Notes: generated from the sequence alone by a model not told the origin. Positions 28,096 to 37,745 are shown, counted from the first letter of the stretch. The stretch: 64,000 bases of DNA from Parabacteroides chinchillae (GCF_900108035.1 NZ_FNVS01000005.1:1-64000); one strand, 5' to 3'. Made by a program: numbers and translations.

Positions 28096-28220
28096 GCTCT
28101 AAGAGATGTCTTATCTGTTAATTTTACAATATTTTGATTGGAATGTATTTACTTTTATGTTGAATAACACTTTTTGGCAACATATAAGATATTGCTTAAC
28201 ATATATTATCCGGGAAACTA

Positions 28221-28251
28221 TTGACAAAAGGGATTGACAGGTGTATATTTG
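28221..28251 (+). promoter_or_regulatory. Promoter of 93-bp element, copy 2
   Basis: TTGACA-like sequence at 28221 and TATATTTG at 28244-28251, 20 bp between TTG and the box. Both copies therefore keep a functional-looking promoter although the sequence upstream of the box differs. Confidence 0.65.
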
Positions 28252-28340
28252 CATTGTGGTTTTTTCATAATAGTATTAGATTTAAGGTTAACAAAGTTTG
28301 GTTAGGGCTTGTCGTGAGACAGGCTTTAATTGTTTATAAG
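28248..28340 (+). repeat. 93-bp perfect repeat, copy 2
   Basis: Identical to 26132-26224. Sequence identity stops abruptly at 28340, where a transposase remnant in the opposite orientation begins. A transcript from this copy would run to the terminator at 28540-28583 and would be antisense to that remnant. Confidence 0.9.
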
Positions 28341-28344
28341 GGTC

Positions 28345-28500
28345 TCATTCCCAAACACTCATCTCCTCCTTCATCTTAGTCACGTAAACAACTCCTCTTC
28401 GAGTTATCTGCTCCAACTTTTCATAGTCTATATAGGCCGGTTCATAGTCATTATACCATCTTTTGGGATAGAAGGAAGAAAACAGGACTTTTATTAGTAA
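28345..28500 (-). pseudogene. C-terminal fragment of an IS4-like transposase
   Basis: The minus strand reads FYPKRWYNDYEPAYIDYEK followed by LEQITRRGVVYVTKMKEEM, then a stop at 28345-28347. The pattern D-x-AYIDYEKLE...T.RGV.YVTKMK is that of the central DDE region of Bacteroidetes IS4-family transposases. Only about 50 codons survive, with no start or terminal inverted repeats. Most of 28096-28603 is this remnant plus the repeat element. Confidence 0.6.
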
Positions 28501-28539
28501 AACATATATCCTTTTATACCCTGCTTGCTATAAATACAA

Positions 28540-28583
28540 AAAGAAGGTTGCTTCATTATGGTTTCGAAACAACCTTCTTTTTT
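28540..28583. terminator. Bidirectional terminator after the FKBP gene
   Basis: AAAGAAGGTTG (28540-28550) pairs perfectly with CAACCTTCTTT (28570-28580), with T-runs on both strands. It closes the glyS-FKBP transcript on the minus strand and any transcript from the 93-bp element copy 2 on the plus strand. Confidence 0.8.
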
Positions 28584-28603
28584 ATAAACTACTATAGATT
28601 TGC

Positions 28604-29128
28604 CTATTGTTTAACTATTTCTGCAACTTCCAACTCAAATATCAATGTCGTATATGGAAGTATCGTAATCTGACCTGCCGCTTGCGCTTTTTTTCCGCTG
28701 GCACCATAGCCTAATTGCTGAGGAATCCAAATTTCCCATTTATCTCCTACATGCATATGTTGCAAAGCAGTAGTCCATCCGTCCACAACTCCGGAAACTT
28801 CAAATTTAGATGGAGCTCCTTCTTCAAATGTATGAGATTCAAAAACTGTTCCATCAATAAGGGAGCCTTTATAGTAAGCTTTAACCGTACTTGTATAATA
28901 AATAGGTTCTTTACCTTCGCCTTCCTTTATTACTTTATAAAGAATAAAGCCTTCATTACTTTGCGACTTCAGTTGCTGAAAACCCGGAGCAAATATCTGT
29001 GCCTGAAAGGCCTCATCATTTTCAATTTTCCACGCTTCATCTACTTCTAATGCATCTTCATTTTTGCTGCAGGAGGAAACCACCAGCACGCAAAACAACA
29101 TCAGGGCTATTTGCAGGTACTTCTTCAT
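28604..29128 (-). CDS. FKBP-type peptidyl-prolyl isomerase, lipoprotein
   Basis: 174 aa. Lipobox VVSSCS (Cys20); FKBP domain about 75-172 with VKAYYKGSLIDGTVFESH, MHVGDKWEIWIPQQLGYG and TLIFELEVAEI. It assists folding of exported proteins in the periplasm. It starts 10 nt after the glyS stop, so it is co-transcribed with glycyl-tRNA synthetase. Confidence 0.93.
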   Translation of the reverse strand: MKKYLQIALMLFCVLVVSSCSKNEDALEVDEAWKIENDEAFQAQIFAPGFQQLKSQSNEGFILYKVIKEGEGKEPIYYTSTVKAYYKGSLIDGTVFESHTFEEGAPSKFEVSGVVDGWTTALQHMHVGDKWEIWIPQQLGYGASGKKAQAAGQITILPYTTLIFELEVAEIVKQ

Positions 29129-29138
29129 TCTTCGTTTT

Positions 29139-30683
29139 TTATTCTATTACCTTTTTCAATAAATTCTTCAAACTAACTTTCTCAGAGATTATATCATGCA
29201 ACTTATCGATACTTACACGTTCCTGCTCCATTGTGTCGCGGAAACGGATAGTTACACAATTATCTTTCAAAGTATCATGGTCTACAGTGATACAATACGG
29301 AGTACCGATTGCATCCTGACGGCGGTAACGCTTGCCAATCGAATCTTTCTCATCATACTGGCAACGGAAATCGAAACGCAACATGTTTACAATCTCTTCT
29401 GCCTTTTCGGGAAGTCCGTCTTTTTTTACCAACGGCAATACAGCCAGTTTGATTGGAGCTAACGCTGCCGGCAATTTCAGTACAACGCGGGATTCTCCAT
29501 TTTCCAAAGTTTCTTCGCAATAAGAACCTGCCATAATACTCAGGAATACACGGTCTACACCGATTGAAGTTTCTATTACATACGGTGTATAGCTCTGGTT
29601 CAGCTCAGGATCGAAGTATTGTATCTTCTTACCTGAAAATTTCTCATGCTGGCTCAAGTCGAAGTCCGTACGGCTATGAATACCTTCTACTTCTTTGAAG
29701 CCGAAAGGCATTTCAAATTCTATGTCGGTAGCCGCATTTGCATAATGCGCCAGCTTTTCATGATCATGATAACGATACTTCTCATTACCCAATCCTAAAG
29801 CCTGATGCCATTTCAAACGGGTAGATTTCCATTTCTTAAACCATTCTATCTCTTCGCCCGGACGAACAAAGAATTGCATTTCCATCTGTTCGAACTCACG
29901 CATACGGAAGATAAATTGACGGGCTACGATCTCGTTACGAAAAGCCTTACCTATCTGTGCGATACCAAACGGTACTTTCATACGTCCGGTCTTCTGTACA
30001 TTCAAAAAGTTGACAAAGATACCCTGAGCTGTTTCCGGGCGCAGATAAATCTTGGTGGCTCCATCGGCTGTAGAACCCATATCGGTAGAAAACATCAGGT
30101 TGAACTGGCGTACTTCCGTCCAGTTGCGGGTTCCCGAGATAGGACATACAATCTCACAATCCAGAATCAGCTGGCGAAGGTCTTCAAAGTTACCATCGTT
30201 AAGCGCTTTCGAAAAGCGTTCGTGTATCTCGTTCCATTTTGCCTGATATTCCTGCACACGTCCATTTGTAGCACGAAACTGGGCTTCGTCAAAAGCTTCT
30301 CCAAACTTCTTGGCTGCCTTGGCAACCTCTTTATTCATCTTTTCTTCTATCTTAGCCAGATGGTCTTCAATCAACACATCGGCACGATAGCGTTTCTTAG
30401 AGTCTTTATTGTCAATCAACGGATCGTTGAAAGCGTCTACGTGACCGGAAGCTTTCCAGATAGTGGGATGCATAAAAATAGCCGAATCGATGCCGACTAC
30501 ATTCTCGTGCAACAACGTCATACTGTCCCACCAATATTTTTTTATATTATTTTTCAGCTCAACGCCATACTGTCCATAATCGTACACTGCACCTAAACCA
30601 TCATATATCTCTGATGAGGGAAATACAAAACCGTATTCCTTACAATGCGAAACTAACTTCTTAAAAACATCTTCTTGTGCCAT
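29139..30683 (-). CDS. glyS: Glycyl-tRNA synthetase (alpha-2, eukaryote/archaeal-type)
   Basis: 514 aa from ATG 30683 (MAQEDVFKKLVSHCKEYGF); an upstream ATG at 30737 is spurious. Class II catalytic core with YDYGQYGVELKNNIK, LRPETAQGIFVNF and FRMREFEQMEMQFF, and a C-terminal anticodon-binding domain (PIKLAVLPLVKKDG, KRYRRQDAIGTPYCI). It charges tRNA-Gly. Single-chain type, unlike the alpha/beta enzyme of proteobacteria. Confidence 0.97.
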   Translation of the reverse strand: MAQEDVFKKLVSHCKEYGFVFPSSEIYDGLGAVYDYGQYGVELKNNIKKYWWDSMTLLHENVVGIDSAIFMHPTIWKASGHVDAFNDPLIDNKDSKKRYRADVLIEDHLAKIEEKMNKEVAKAAKKFGEAFDEAQFRATNGRVQEYQAKWNEIHERFSKALNDGNFEDLRQLILDCEIVCPISGTRNWTEVRQFNLMFSTDMGSTADGATKIYLRPETAQGIFVNFLNVQKTGRMKVPFGIAQIGKAFRNEIVARQFIFRMREFEQMEMQFFVRPGEEIEWFKKWKSTRLKWHQALGLGNEKYRYHDHEKLAHYANAATDIEFEMPFGFKEVEGIHSRTDFDLSQHEKFSGKKIQYFDPELNQSYTPYVIETSIGVDRVFLSIMAGSYCEETLENGESRVVLKLPAALAPIKLAVLPLVKKDGLPEKAEEIVNMLRFDFRCQYDEKDSIGKRYRRQDAIGTPYCITVDHDTLKDNCVTIRFRDTMEQERVSIDKLHDIISEKVSLKNLLKKVIE

Positions 30684-30847
30684 GATAAAATAATTAATGG
30701 CGCAAAGTAAGTGATTTTTCATCAAAATACGATACATTTAGAACGCTTCTTTCTGATAAACACTTAATTTACTTTTAAAAATAACAATACAAATCCGTAT
30801 TTTTATTACATTTACGATTTTTCAACCATGCATTTATTTTTTCATAT

Positions 30848-33121
30848 ATGAAAACACCCACGAAAACATTTATCTTCTTTATCTCCATTTGTATATTCCT
30901 GGCTTTTACATCAGGTTGTACAAATACTTTACACGGAGACGTCGTATCTATTAACAACGGGAAAATCAAATTAGGTTTTGAACGATCTACAGGAAAGCTG
31001 ATCTCATTTTCCGACATTGCAACTTCATACGAGTATATAGACTCGGCAGCCGTAGAGGGTTTGCCCTGGCTATTGGATGTTGCCGCCGGAACTCCGGCAC
31101 CGGAGAAACTGCCAACAAAGGTAAGCTTCCAAAAGCCGGACCCACTCACCCTCAACATTGAATGGCAACAAGCAGACGGAACCAACGGCTTAAAAGTAAT
31201 AGCATCCGTATCACTCGATAAAGAAAAAGCTTTATCTTACTGGAATATCAAAGTAGAAGGAATGGGAGAACAAAACATTCAGAATGTTAAGTTTCCCGTT
31301 ATTGCCGGTATCAAAGACCTGGGTAATGAAGAACTGGCTGCAGCTACCTGGCTGGGCAGCCTCATAAAAAACCCCAGGGCAGAAGTAGTAAAACAGAAAA
31401 CACCGGCAACCTACACATGGAACCACCCGGGACACCTGTCTATGCAACTAATGGCTTTATACAACAAAGAATCGAGCGGCATTTATTTCTCCTGCAACGA
31501 TACGCTTGCCTATACTAAAAACTTCTCATTGACATTCGATACGAATAACAAACTGGAATACAGCATAACCAACATTCCGCCTTTCGACAATCGGATAGAC
31601 AGCTATCAACCTGCCTACCAAGCCATACTCGGATCTTTTCGCGGAGACTGGATTACAGCAGCAAAAATGTATCGCGAATGGGGTATCCAACAGAAATGGT
31701 GCAGGGAAAGCCGGTTCAAAAACAACTTAACGGCAGAATGGCTACCCCAGACAGGTATATGGGTTTGGAACAGGGGCAAATCACCAAATGTACTGCCTGA
31801 AGCTATCGACCTTCAGGAAAGAGCCGGAGTGCCGGTCAATGTCTTTTGGCATTGGTGGCACAATTGTTCTTACGACGATTATTTCCCCGAATACCTCCCT
31901 CCGCGTGAAGGAGGCAAATCTTTTATCGAAGCTGTAACCGCCGCCCGGCAGAAAGGGGTACGAAGCATTGTGTATATGAATTCCTTTCAATGGGGAACAT
32001 CCACCGATAGTTGGAAATCGGAAAATGCCGAACCCTATTGTGCCAAAACCATAGACGGGAAGACATACGAGCATGCTTACAATATATTTACCAACAAATC
32101 CATCACCCCGATGTGTATGGCCACAGAGTTCTGGCAAAATAAATATGCTTCCTTGTGCGACAGTGTGATAAACTTCTATCAGGCCAGCGGCGTATATATG
32201 GATCAGGCTTGCATGAACTTCCAGTGTTATGACAAAAGTCACGGACACGACCTGGGAGGAGGCAACTACTGGATAAACGGATTCCAGAAGCTAACCTCCC
32301 TCATCCGAAGTAAAATCACCGACAAAAAACAATCCATTCTTGCCGGAGAAGGTTCGGGCGAAGACTGGATTTCGAATCTCGACCTCTTTCTGACTTTAGA
32401 AACAAGCCGCGAGCGTTATGCCGGTATCAGCAATATCGAATCTATTCCGTTATATCAGGCCGTTTATCACGACTACGCTATAACCTATGGCAGCTATTCT
32501 TCGTTGGTATATCCCCCCTACGACGAATTATGGCCGGCCCAATACAGCCCGGCCAATAAAGAAAAAGCATTGCCTGAAGACTTCAACTCGCAGTTCCTGA
32601 TGGAACAATCGCGTGCTTTCGTATGGGGAATGCAGCCTACCATTGCCAATTACCATGCCTTCTTGGCCAAAGACCGTAAAGAAGAAATAGACTTTTTAAT
32701 CAAACTGGTTAAAACACGTTATAAGGCACTCGGTTATTTACTTTATGGCGAATACTGCCGTACTCCGGAGATCAACATACCAAATCAGGAAATCGACATA
32801 TCGAAACTTTCCATCTACGTAGGCCGCACCGGAAACAACGTTTCCAAATTCAAGAAAACAGTTCCTTCGTTATATACCGGAACATGGAAGTCACCCGACG
32901 GGGCTATCGGAATCGCACTGGCCAGCATAAGCGATAAACAGCTACCGGTGGACTTCACAATCAACCTATCCGATTATGATTTGCCTTCGGAAGGAGAAGT
33001 GTATGTAACAACAGACAGTACGCGCCTTCTTTTGCAAACATACGCCCACAGCAAGGCCAACATTCATTTTGACATGCCGGCCCGTGGAGTTTGTGTTCTG
33101 GAGTTTATTCCCAAACAATAA
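30848..33121 (+). CDS. DUF6259-type putative glycoside hydrolase lipoprotein
   Basis: 757 aa. Lipobox FTSGCT (Cys20). A beta-sandwich N-terminal half (about 30-280) is followed by a TIM-barrel-like domain (about 290-650) with VFWHWWHNCSYDDYFPEYLPP, VRSIVYMNSFQWG, GVYMDQACMN and ILAGEGSGEDW. The last resembles a catalytic Asp/Glu pair of clan GH-D/GH101-like enzymes. The overall layout matches DUF6259; activity is unproven. It is divergent from glyS and stands alone. Confidence 0.65.
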   Translation: MKTPTKTFIFFISICIFLAFTSGCTNTLHGDVVSINNGKIKLGFERSTGKLISFSDIATSYEYIDSAAVEGLPWLLDVAAGTPAPEKLPTKVSFQKPDPLTLNIEWQQADGTNGLKVIASVSLDKEKALSYWNIKVEGMGEQNIQNVKFPVIAGIKDLGNEELAAATWLGSLIKNPRAEVVKQKTPATYTWNHPGHLSMQLMALYNKESSGIYFSCNDTLAYTKNFSLTFDTNNKLEYSITNIPPFDNRIDSYQPAYQAILGSFRGDWITAAKMYREWGIQQKWCRESRFKNNLTAEWLPQTGIWVWNRGKSPNVLPEAIDLQERAGVPVNVFWHWWHNCSYDDYFPEYLPPREGGKSFIEAVTAARQKGVRSIVYMNSFQWGTSTDSWKSENAEPYCAKTIDGKTYEHAYNIFTNKSITPMCMATEFWQNKYASLCDSVINFYQASGVYMDQACMNFQCYDKSHGHDLGGGNYWINGFQKLTSLIRSKITDKKQSILAGEGSGEDWISNLDLFLTLETSRERYAGISNIESIPLYQAVYHDYAITYGSYSSLVYPPYDELWPAQYSPANKEKALPEDFNSQFLMEQSRAFVWGMQPTIANYHAFLAKDRKEEIDFLIKLVKTRYKALGYLLYGEYCRTPEINIPNQEIDISKLSIYVGRTGNNVSKFKKTVPSLYTGTWKSPDGAIGIALASISDKQLPVDFTINLSDYDLPSEGEVYVTTDSTRLLLQTYAHSKANIHFDMPARGVCVLEFIPKQ

Positions 33122-33123
33122 CA

Positions 33124-33642
33124 TTACATGCTGATCAAACCGCTGATTCCATCCAACGAATCGGCGGTTATTTCCTTAGCCATAACATATTCGACCGGGA
33201 AGCTTTCGTGATTAATACCGAACAAATGCGATAATCTATATCCGAAACGTTGGTAGTAATTAGGATCACCTATCAGAAAGGCCGATCCGTATCCCAGCGA
33301 TTCCGCTATGCGAAATCCCTCTTTCATAAGCGCCGAGCCAACCCCATGGCTTCGATACTCCAACAACACGGATAAGGGAGCAACCAAAAGAGTGTCATAC
33401 TTGCTGCCGTCCGGTTTTGTTACATACGTTTTCGTAAACATGATATGCCCGATCAGTTTGCCGCCAAACTCAGCCACTAAATCCAATTCCGGAATATACT
33501 TATCGCTGTTACGCAAACCTACGGCATAGTCTTGCTCGTTTCCATCACGATGTTCGGCCGTCAGGAAAGCTATCTGTATCAGGTTATATACTGTAGAATA
33601 ATCCGCTTCTGTTGTTTGTCTTACTGTGAAACCAGTTTTCAT
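33124..33642 (-). CDS. GNAT-family N-acetyltransferase
   Basis: 172 aa from ATG 33642 (MKTGFTVRQTTEADY). Acetyl-CoA-binding motif A is seen in PLSVLLEYRSHGVGSALMKEGFR, followed by AFLIGDPNYYQRFGY, typical of the YhbS-like subgroup. It is convergent with the DUF6259 gene, whose stop lies 2 nt away, with no room for a separate terminator. Substrate unknown. Confidence 0.85.
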   Translation of the reverse strand: MKTGFTVRQTTEADYSTVYNLIQIAFLTAEHRDGNEQDYAVGLRNSDKYIPELDLVAEFGGKLIGHIMFTKTYVTKPDGSKYDTLLVAPLSVLLEYRSHGVGSALMKEGFRIAESLGYGSAFLIGDPNYYQRFGYRLSHLFGINHESFPVEYVMAKEITADSLDGISGLISM

Positions 33643-33842
33643 CTCTATTATTTTTAAGATGTTATTATATGATATGATTAATAAGTTCGATACGTCCATG
33701 TATCAAAAATACGGAGTAGTCCAGCCTGAAAAAGAAGTTATCAGGCTGTATTATGCGGATATCTTATCAGTTTTCTGTTTCACGCCGCAAATATCAATAA
33801 TATTTTCCATTGAAACAACAAAGCAGAATAAAGAGTTTTTCC

Positions 33843-33850
33843 TACATTTG
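33843..33850 (+). promoter_or_regulatory. -7 box for the Gfo/Idh gene
   Basis: TACATTTG, 36 nt before the ATG at 33887; no TTG at the expected 19-20 bp distance was seen. Confidence 0.45.
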
Positions 33851-33886
33851 TTTGATCAGACTTATTAATATCTAAATAACTATATC

Positions 33887-35326
33887 ATGAAATCAACAGA
33901 TATTTCACGCCGCCTATTTTTGAAACAAACACTTGCTCTTTCGGCAACCGCCGTTATTCCTTCTATTTGGACGCCGGCTAAAGGACGCACGTTGCCAACT
34001 TCTCCGTTTGTCAGTGCAAACGACCGAGTCAACATTGCCTTTATCGGCATAGGCAACCGGGGAGGAGAGATTGCAAAAGAACTATACAATACCGGCCTCT
34101 GTAACGTTGTAGCCCTATGCGACGTAGACATGGGCGCTCCGCATACGCAGGAAATCATCTCCATGTTTCCGGATGCACCCCGTTTTCAGGACTTCCGGAA
34201 GATGTTCGACAAAATGGCGGATAAAATTGATGCCGTCACGGTAGGTGTGCCCGACCATGCCCATTTCCCCATCACCATCGAGGCCATGGCACACGGCAAG
34301 CATGTATATGTAGAGAAACCGATGGCACGCACCTTCAACGAAGTGGAGCTGATGATGAAGGCCGAAAAGAGGTTCGGAGTAGTAACCCAGATGGGAAACC
34401 AGGGACATTCCGAAGCTAACTACTTCCAGTTTAAAGCCTGGCAGGAAGCCGGCATTATCAAAGATGTAACAGCCATCACCGCCCACATGAACAATCCGCG
34501 CCGCTGGCATGGATGGGACCCGAAAATAACCCACTTTCCGGTAGCCGAACCCATCCCCTCTACGCTGGACTGGGATACCTGGCTTGGTGTAGTAAAACAT
34601 CACGACTACAATCACGATTTTCATTTGGGACAATGGCGTTGCTGGTATGATTTCGGCATGGGCGCTTTGGGAGACTGGGGAGCACATATTCTGGACACAG
34701 CCCACCAGTTCCTCGATCTGGGGTTACCCACGGAGATCAACCCAATCTACCTCAAAGACCACAACCCGTTCTTCTTCCCCATGTCGTCTACCATCCTGTT
34801 CAAGTTTCCAGAGAGAGGAACCATGCCGGCCGTAGATGTCACCTGGTACGACGGACTGGACAATATACCGGCCGTACCCGAAGGATATGGCGTATCGGAA
34901 CTCGACCCGAATATTCCCACCGTGGCAGGAGGAAAAATACAGCCTGCCAAATTGAATCCGGGTAAAGAAATTTACACAAAAACACTCACATTCAAGGGAG
35001 GCTCACACAGCAGCACCCTTTCCATTATACCGGAGGAAAAGGCAAAAGAGATGGAACCCCGGTTGCCGGAAGTACCGCAAAGCCCTTCCAACCATTACGC
35101 AAACTTCTTACTGGCTTGCCAGGGAAAAGAGAAAACGCGTTCGCCATTCTCTGTTGCAGGTCCGTTAAGCCAAGTCTTTTGCTTAGGCGTACTTAGCCAG
35201 CAACTAGGAGAAAAGCTGATATTTGACAGAGAAACCAAACAAATCAGCAATAACAAGTTAGCCAATCAAATGCTGGTAGGTGAACCTCCACGAAAAGGTT
35301 GGGAAGAATATTACAAAATAAGTTAG
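33887..35326 (+). CDS. Tat-exported Gfo/Idh/MocA-family oxidoreductase
   Basis: 479 aa. A twin-arginine signal (SRRLFLKQTLALSATAVIP) precedes an NAD(P)-binding Rossmann domain (NIAFIGIGNRGGEIAKEL, CDVD) with the conserved EKPMART Lys. The C-terminal substrate domain (about 170-420) carries WRCWYDFGMGALGDWGAHILD. Such secreted Gfo/Idh proteins oxidise, epimerise or hydrolyse sugars by an NAD-dependent mechanism (GH109 is one example). The sugar is not known. Confidence 0.88.
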   Translation: MKSTDISRRLFLKQTLALSATAVIPSIWTPAKGRTLPTSPFVSANDRVNIAFIGIGNRGGEIAKELYNTGLCNVVALCDVDMGAPHTQEIISMFPDAPRFQDFRKMFDKMADKIDAVTVGVPDHAHFPITIEAMAHGKHVYVEKPMARTFNEVELMMKAEKRFGVVTQMGNQGHSEANYFQFKAWQEAGIIKDVTAITAHMNNPRRWHGWDPKITHFPVAEPIPSTLDWDTWLGVVKHHDYNHDFHLGQWRCWYDFGMGALGDWGAHILDTAHQFLDLGLPTEINPIYLKDHNPFFFPMSSTILFKFPERGTMPAVDVTWYDGLDNIPAVPEGYGVSELDPNIPTVAGGKIQPAKLNPGKEIYTKTLTFKGGSHSSTLSIIPEEKAKEMEPRLPEVPQSPSNHYANFLLACQGKEKTRSPFSVAGPLSQVFCLGVLSQQLGEKLIFDRETKQISNNKLANQMLVGEPPRKGWEEYYKIS

Positions 35327-35356
35327 CCTACCAAACAAAGGTGGCTTGCAAGATTT

Positions 35357-35398
35357 AAAATCATCGGGATGTTTTAGAAAAATGATCCCGATGATTTT
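35357..35398 (+). terminator. Terminator after the Gfo/Idh gene
   Basis: AAAATCATCGGGAT (35357-35370) pairs with ATCCCGATGATTTT (35385-35398), a perfect 14-bp stem. The same stem sequence recurs at 57094-57133. Confidence 0.75.
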
Positions 35399-35401
35399 CT
35401 A

Positions 35402-35580
35402 AAAACACCCTGATGATTTTTTGAAAGGACCAGGGAAAGCCGTATTCGACAAGCTGCCCGACATTGCCAATGTCAGCAAGATACAGTCAATATCAAACCA
35501 TTTTATAATTTAAGGACAGCCCCGAAGATGGTGGCAGAAGGTGACAAAGTGAAGAATATCTAATCAATTTAAAGGATACT
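35402..35580. other. Intergenic region with possible tiny coding remnant
   Basis: No gene is supported. The plus strand reads KAVFDKLPDIANVSKIQS at about 35436-35490, then stops. It looks protein-like but is too short to assign. A half copy of the neighbouring hairpin (CTGATGATTTTTTG) lies at its left edge. Confidence 0.25.
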
Positions 35581-35585
35581 AAAAA

Positions 35586-35617
35586 AAGACCGGAAGAGGT
35601 GCCTCTCTCCCGGTCTT
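35586..35617 (-). terminator. Terminator of the six-gene arabinoside/GRE operon
   Basis: AAGACCGG (35586-35593) pairs with CCGGTCTT (35610-35617); on the minus strand the stem is followed by a run of Ts. It lies 30 nt after the last GH127 stop. Confidence 0.75.
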
Positions 35618-35648
35618 ACACACAATCCAAATCCTTGAAAAGTACTTA

Positions 35649-37745
35649 TTACTTGCCTTTAACAGGAAGCCAAACTTTATATGCATCTCCCTCCGTACGG
35701 TTTCCTACCGCATAATACGGAATGGCAGACACGGCAATCTCCTTCTCATCCTTATCGAATGCTTTGCCTTCTATCACATTAATCCCGCTCAAAAGGTCGC
35801 TGCGATAGTTCAAAGACATAGGAGATCGGGTATCAAACCTGATATCTTTCAGGTCTGTATTATCGCAACCCTCCAGACAATACACCAGCGGACCCGAAGC
35901 AAGGGCTACCATACTATTCAGGTCGGTAACAGATCCATCGGCAGTGATGATACGGGGTTGCATCGGCAACGACAGTTCTACCTTATCGCCTTTAGCCCAT
36001 TTACGATTGATCTCAGCATAGCCTTTTACAACGTTCATTTGCACCGGCTCGCCGTTCACCTTCAGTTCTGCAGGAGAGTTTACATCTGACTTATAAAGTC
36101 CATAGGGATTCTCGACGCCTTGTGCCCATCCGGGTATGCGTACACGCAATGCGAAATCGGCCGGCTTAGCCGGATCTACCGTCAGCGTAACAGATCCGTC
36201 CCACGGATATCGCGTTTCTTGCTTAACGGCTACAGACAGGTTTTTGCTAAGGTTAACGGTAGCTTCACTGCCGATAAACAGATTCACAGAGATTGTGTTG
36301 CCCTGATGTGAATAGATAAAGCCGGGAACGGCCGAAACCATCTTCAGGAACATGGGCGGGCAGCAGGGACATTCGTGCCACTCCCAGCGTGCATGCTTTT
36401 CGGCATTCAGGGGGTTCTGATACGTATAATGATCGCCGGACAGAGAAATTCCGGTCAATACGTTATTGTAGAGGGAACGCTCGAACTCATCCATATACTT
36501 ACCATCTCCGGTGAGTTCGTTCATACGCTGGCTAAAGAAGCCTGCACCAACAGCAGCACATGTTTCCAAATAAGCATCCGTTGGTAAATAATAGTCGGGG
36601 CCGAATTTTTCGTCGAAATGAACGGCTCCAACACCACCGGTTACGAACATACGCTTACCCACCATGTTATCCCACAAACGGGTTACGGCAGCAATATAAT
36701 CAGGGTTCTTATTTTCCAGAGCAGCGGCAGCAACACCTGTTGTAAAGAGGGTGGCACGAACGGCGTGTCCTTCTATTGTTTGTTGCTGGAACAGGGGAAG
36801 AGAATCTTGCGCATAGTCGCCGAAAGAAGGGCGCGAATGATTGCCGAACTGAAGATCGGCATATTTATTATCGCGGATCCACTGCTCGGCAACCGGATTA
36901 CCCCAAGTCAGCCACAAAGGCTGTCCGCAGTTATGGCCACGGTTCTCGATCCAGAACGTAGCCAAATCAAAATAGGCTTGTTCGTTTACCGGAACACTTA
37001 CTTTTTGTTTAAGGTCCGGATTATTCTTGTATAACCAATACAGTTTAACAAGCGGTTCTTCCGAACCGGAATGAGCCGGAACAATGTTCTTTTTAGGATA
37101 CGGCCCCATGTAATCGCACATATGGTTGGCAAAGCGGGTAGCCACTTCCAGTAATTTAGTCTTACCTGTAGCATTATAATAATGCACACCTGCCTCAACA
37201 AGCATACCGGCATTATATACATCATGCTGCCAACGGAGCATACCGCCGTTTTCACCCCAGCGATGATTGTCTTCCATCAGCTGGGTATAAGTGTTGATAA
37301 AGCCGTCGGGGTCGGAGGCCTGTGCCTTGGCAATAAGGTCGATATAACCGTCCACACGCTGTTCGAGAGCCTGATTAGACTGTTGGGCAATAAGGTCGGA
37401 AACGCCACGGATCGTCTCATATACCAAACCGTCAAACCATGGCATACCGGCATGGTCTCCCACATTACGCTCGCCATTAGCCACACGGTCGAAGTTTTCG
37501 AACGTATTGTGCATCTTCTTAGGGTCCGGGTTATGAAGGTGTTTGCCTTCAAACTTGTCGAACACATCGTTGGTGGTAACCTTATTCCACTGTTCAAATT
37601 TAGGTTTCCAGAAAGCATCCTGAACCTTTACCTGATTTACTTCCAGAAAATGAATACCTGTATCCGTATTCTCCTGCTCGCCCGGAGAGCAAGCAACGGC
37701 TCCCAACAGAAGGCAAGCCGGTAATGTGAGTGCATGTAGTTTCAT
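35649..37745 (-). CDS. GH127 beta-L-arabinofuranosidase-family lipoprotein
   Basis: 698 aa, longer than the 618-aa paralogue at 833. Lipobox GAVACS (Cys19). Catalytic positions are conserved: Glu379 (HFDEKF), E394-T-C396, and the Cys461-Cys462 pair in ECPCCPP. Several insertions between 210 and 320 (such as GQPLWLTWGNP) set it apart from the other two copies, hinting at a different aglycone or linkage. It is the last gene of the operon, 15 nt behind the epimerase gene. Confidence 0.86.
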   Translation of the reverse strand: MKLHALTLPACLLLGAVACSPGEQENTDTGIHFLEVNQVKVQDAFWKPKFEQWNKVTTNDVFDKFEGKHLHNPDPKKMHNTFENFDRVANGERNVGDHAGMPWFDGLVYETIRGVSDLIAQQSNQALEQRVDGYIDLIAKAQASDPDGFINTYTQLMEDNHRWGENGGMLRWQHDVYNAGMLVEAGVHYYNATGKTKLLEVATRFANHMCDYMGPYPKKNIVPAHSGSEEPLVKLYWLYKNNPDLKQKVSVPVNEQAYFDLATFWIENRGHNCGQPLWLTWGNPVAEQWIRDNKYADLQFGNHSRPSFGDYAQDSLPLFQQQTIEGHAVRATLFTTGVAAAALENKNPDYIAAVTRLWDNMVGKRMFVTGGVGAVHFDEKFGPDYYLPTDAYLETCAAVGAGFFSQRMNELTGDGKYMDEFERSLYNNVLTGISLSGDHYTYQNPLNAEKHARWEWHECPCCPPMFLKMVSAVPGFIYSHQGNTISVNLFIGSEATVNLSKNLSVAVKQETRYPWDGSVTLTVDPAKPADFALRVRIPGWAQGVENPYGLYKSDVNSPAELKVNGEPVQMNVVKGYAEINRKWAKGDKVELSLPMQPRIITADGSVTDLNSMVALASGPLVYCLEGCDNTDLKDIRFDTRSPMSLNYRSDLLSGINVIEGKAFDKDEKEIAVSAIPYYAVGNRTEGDAYKVWLPVKGK

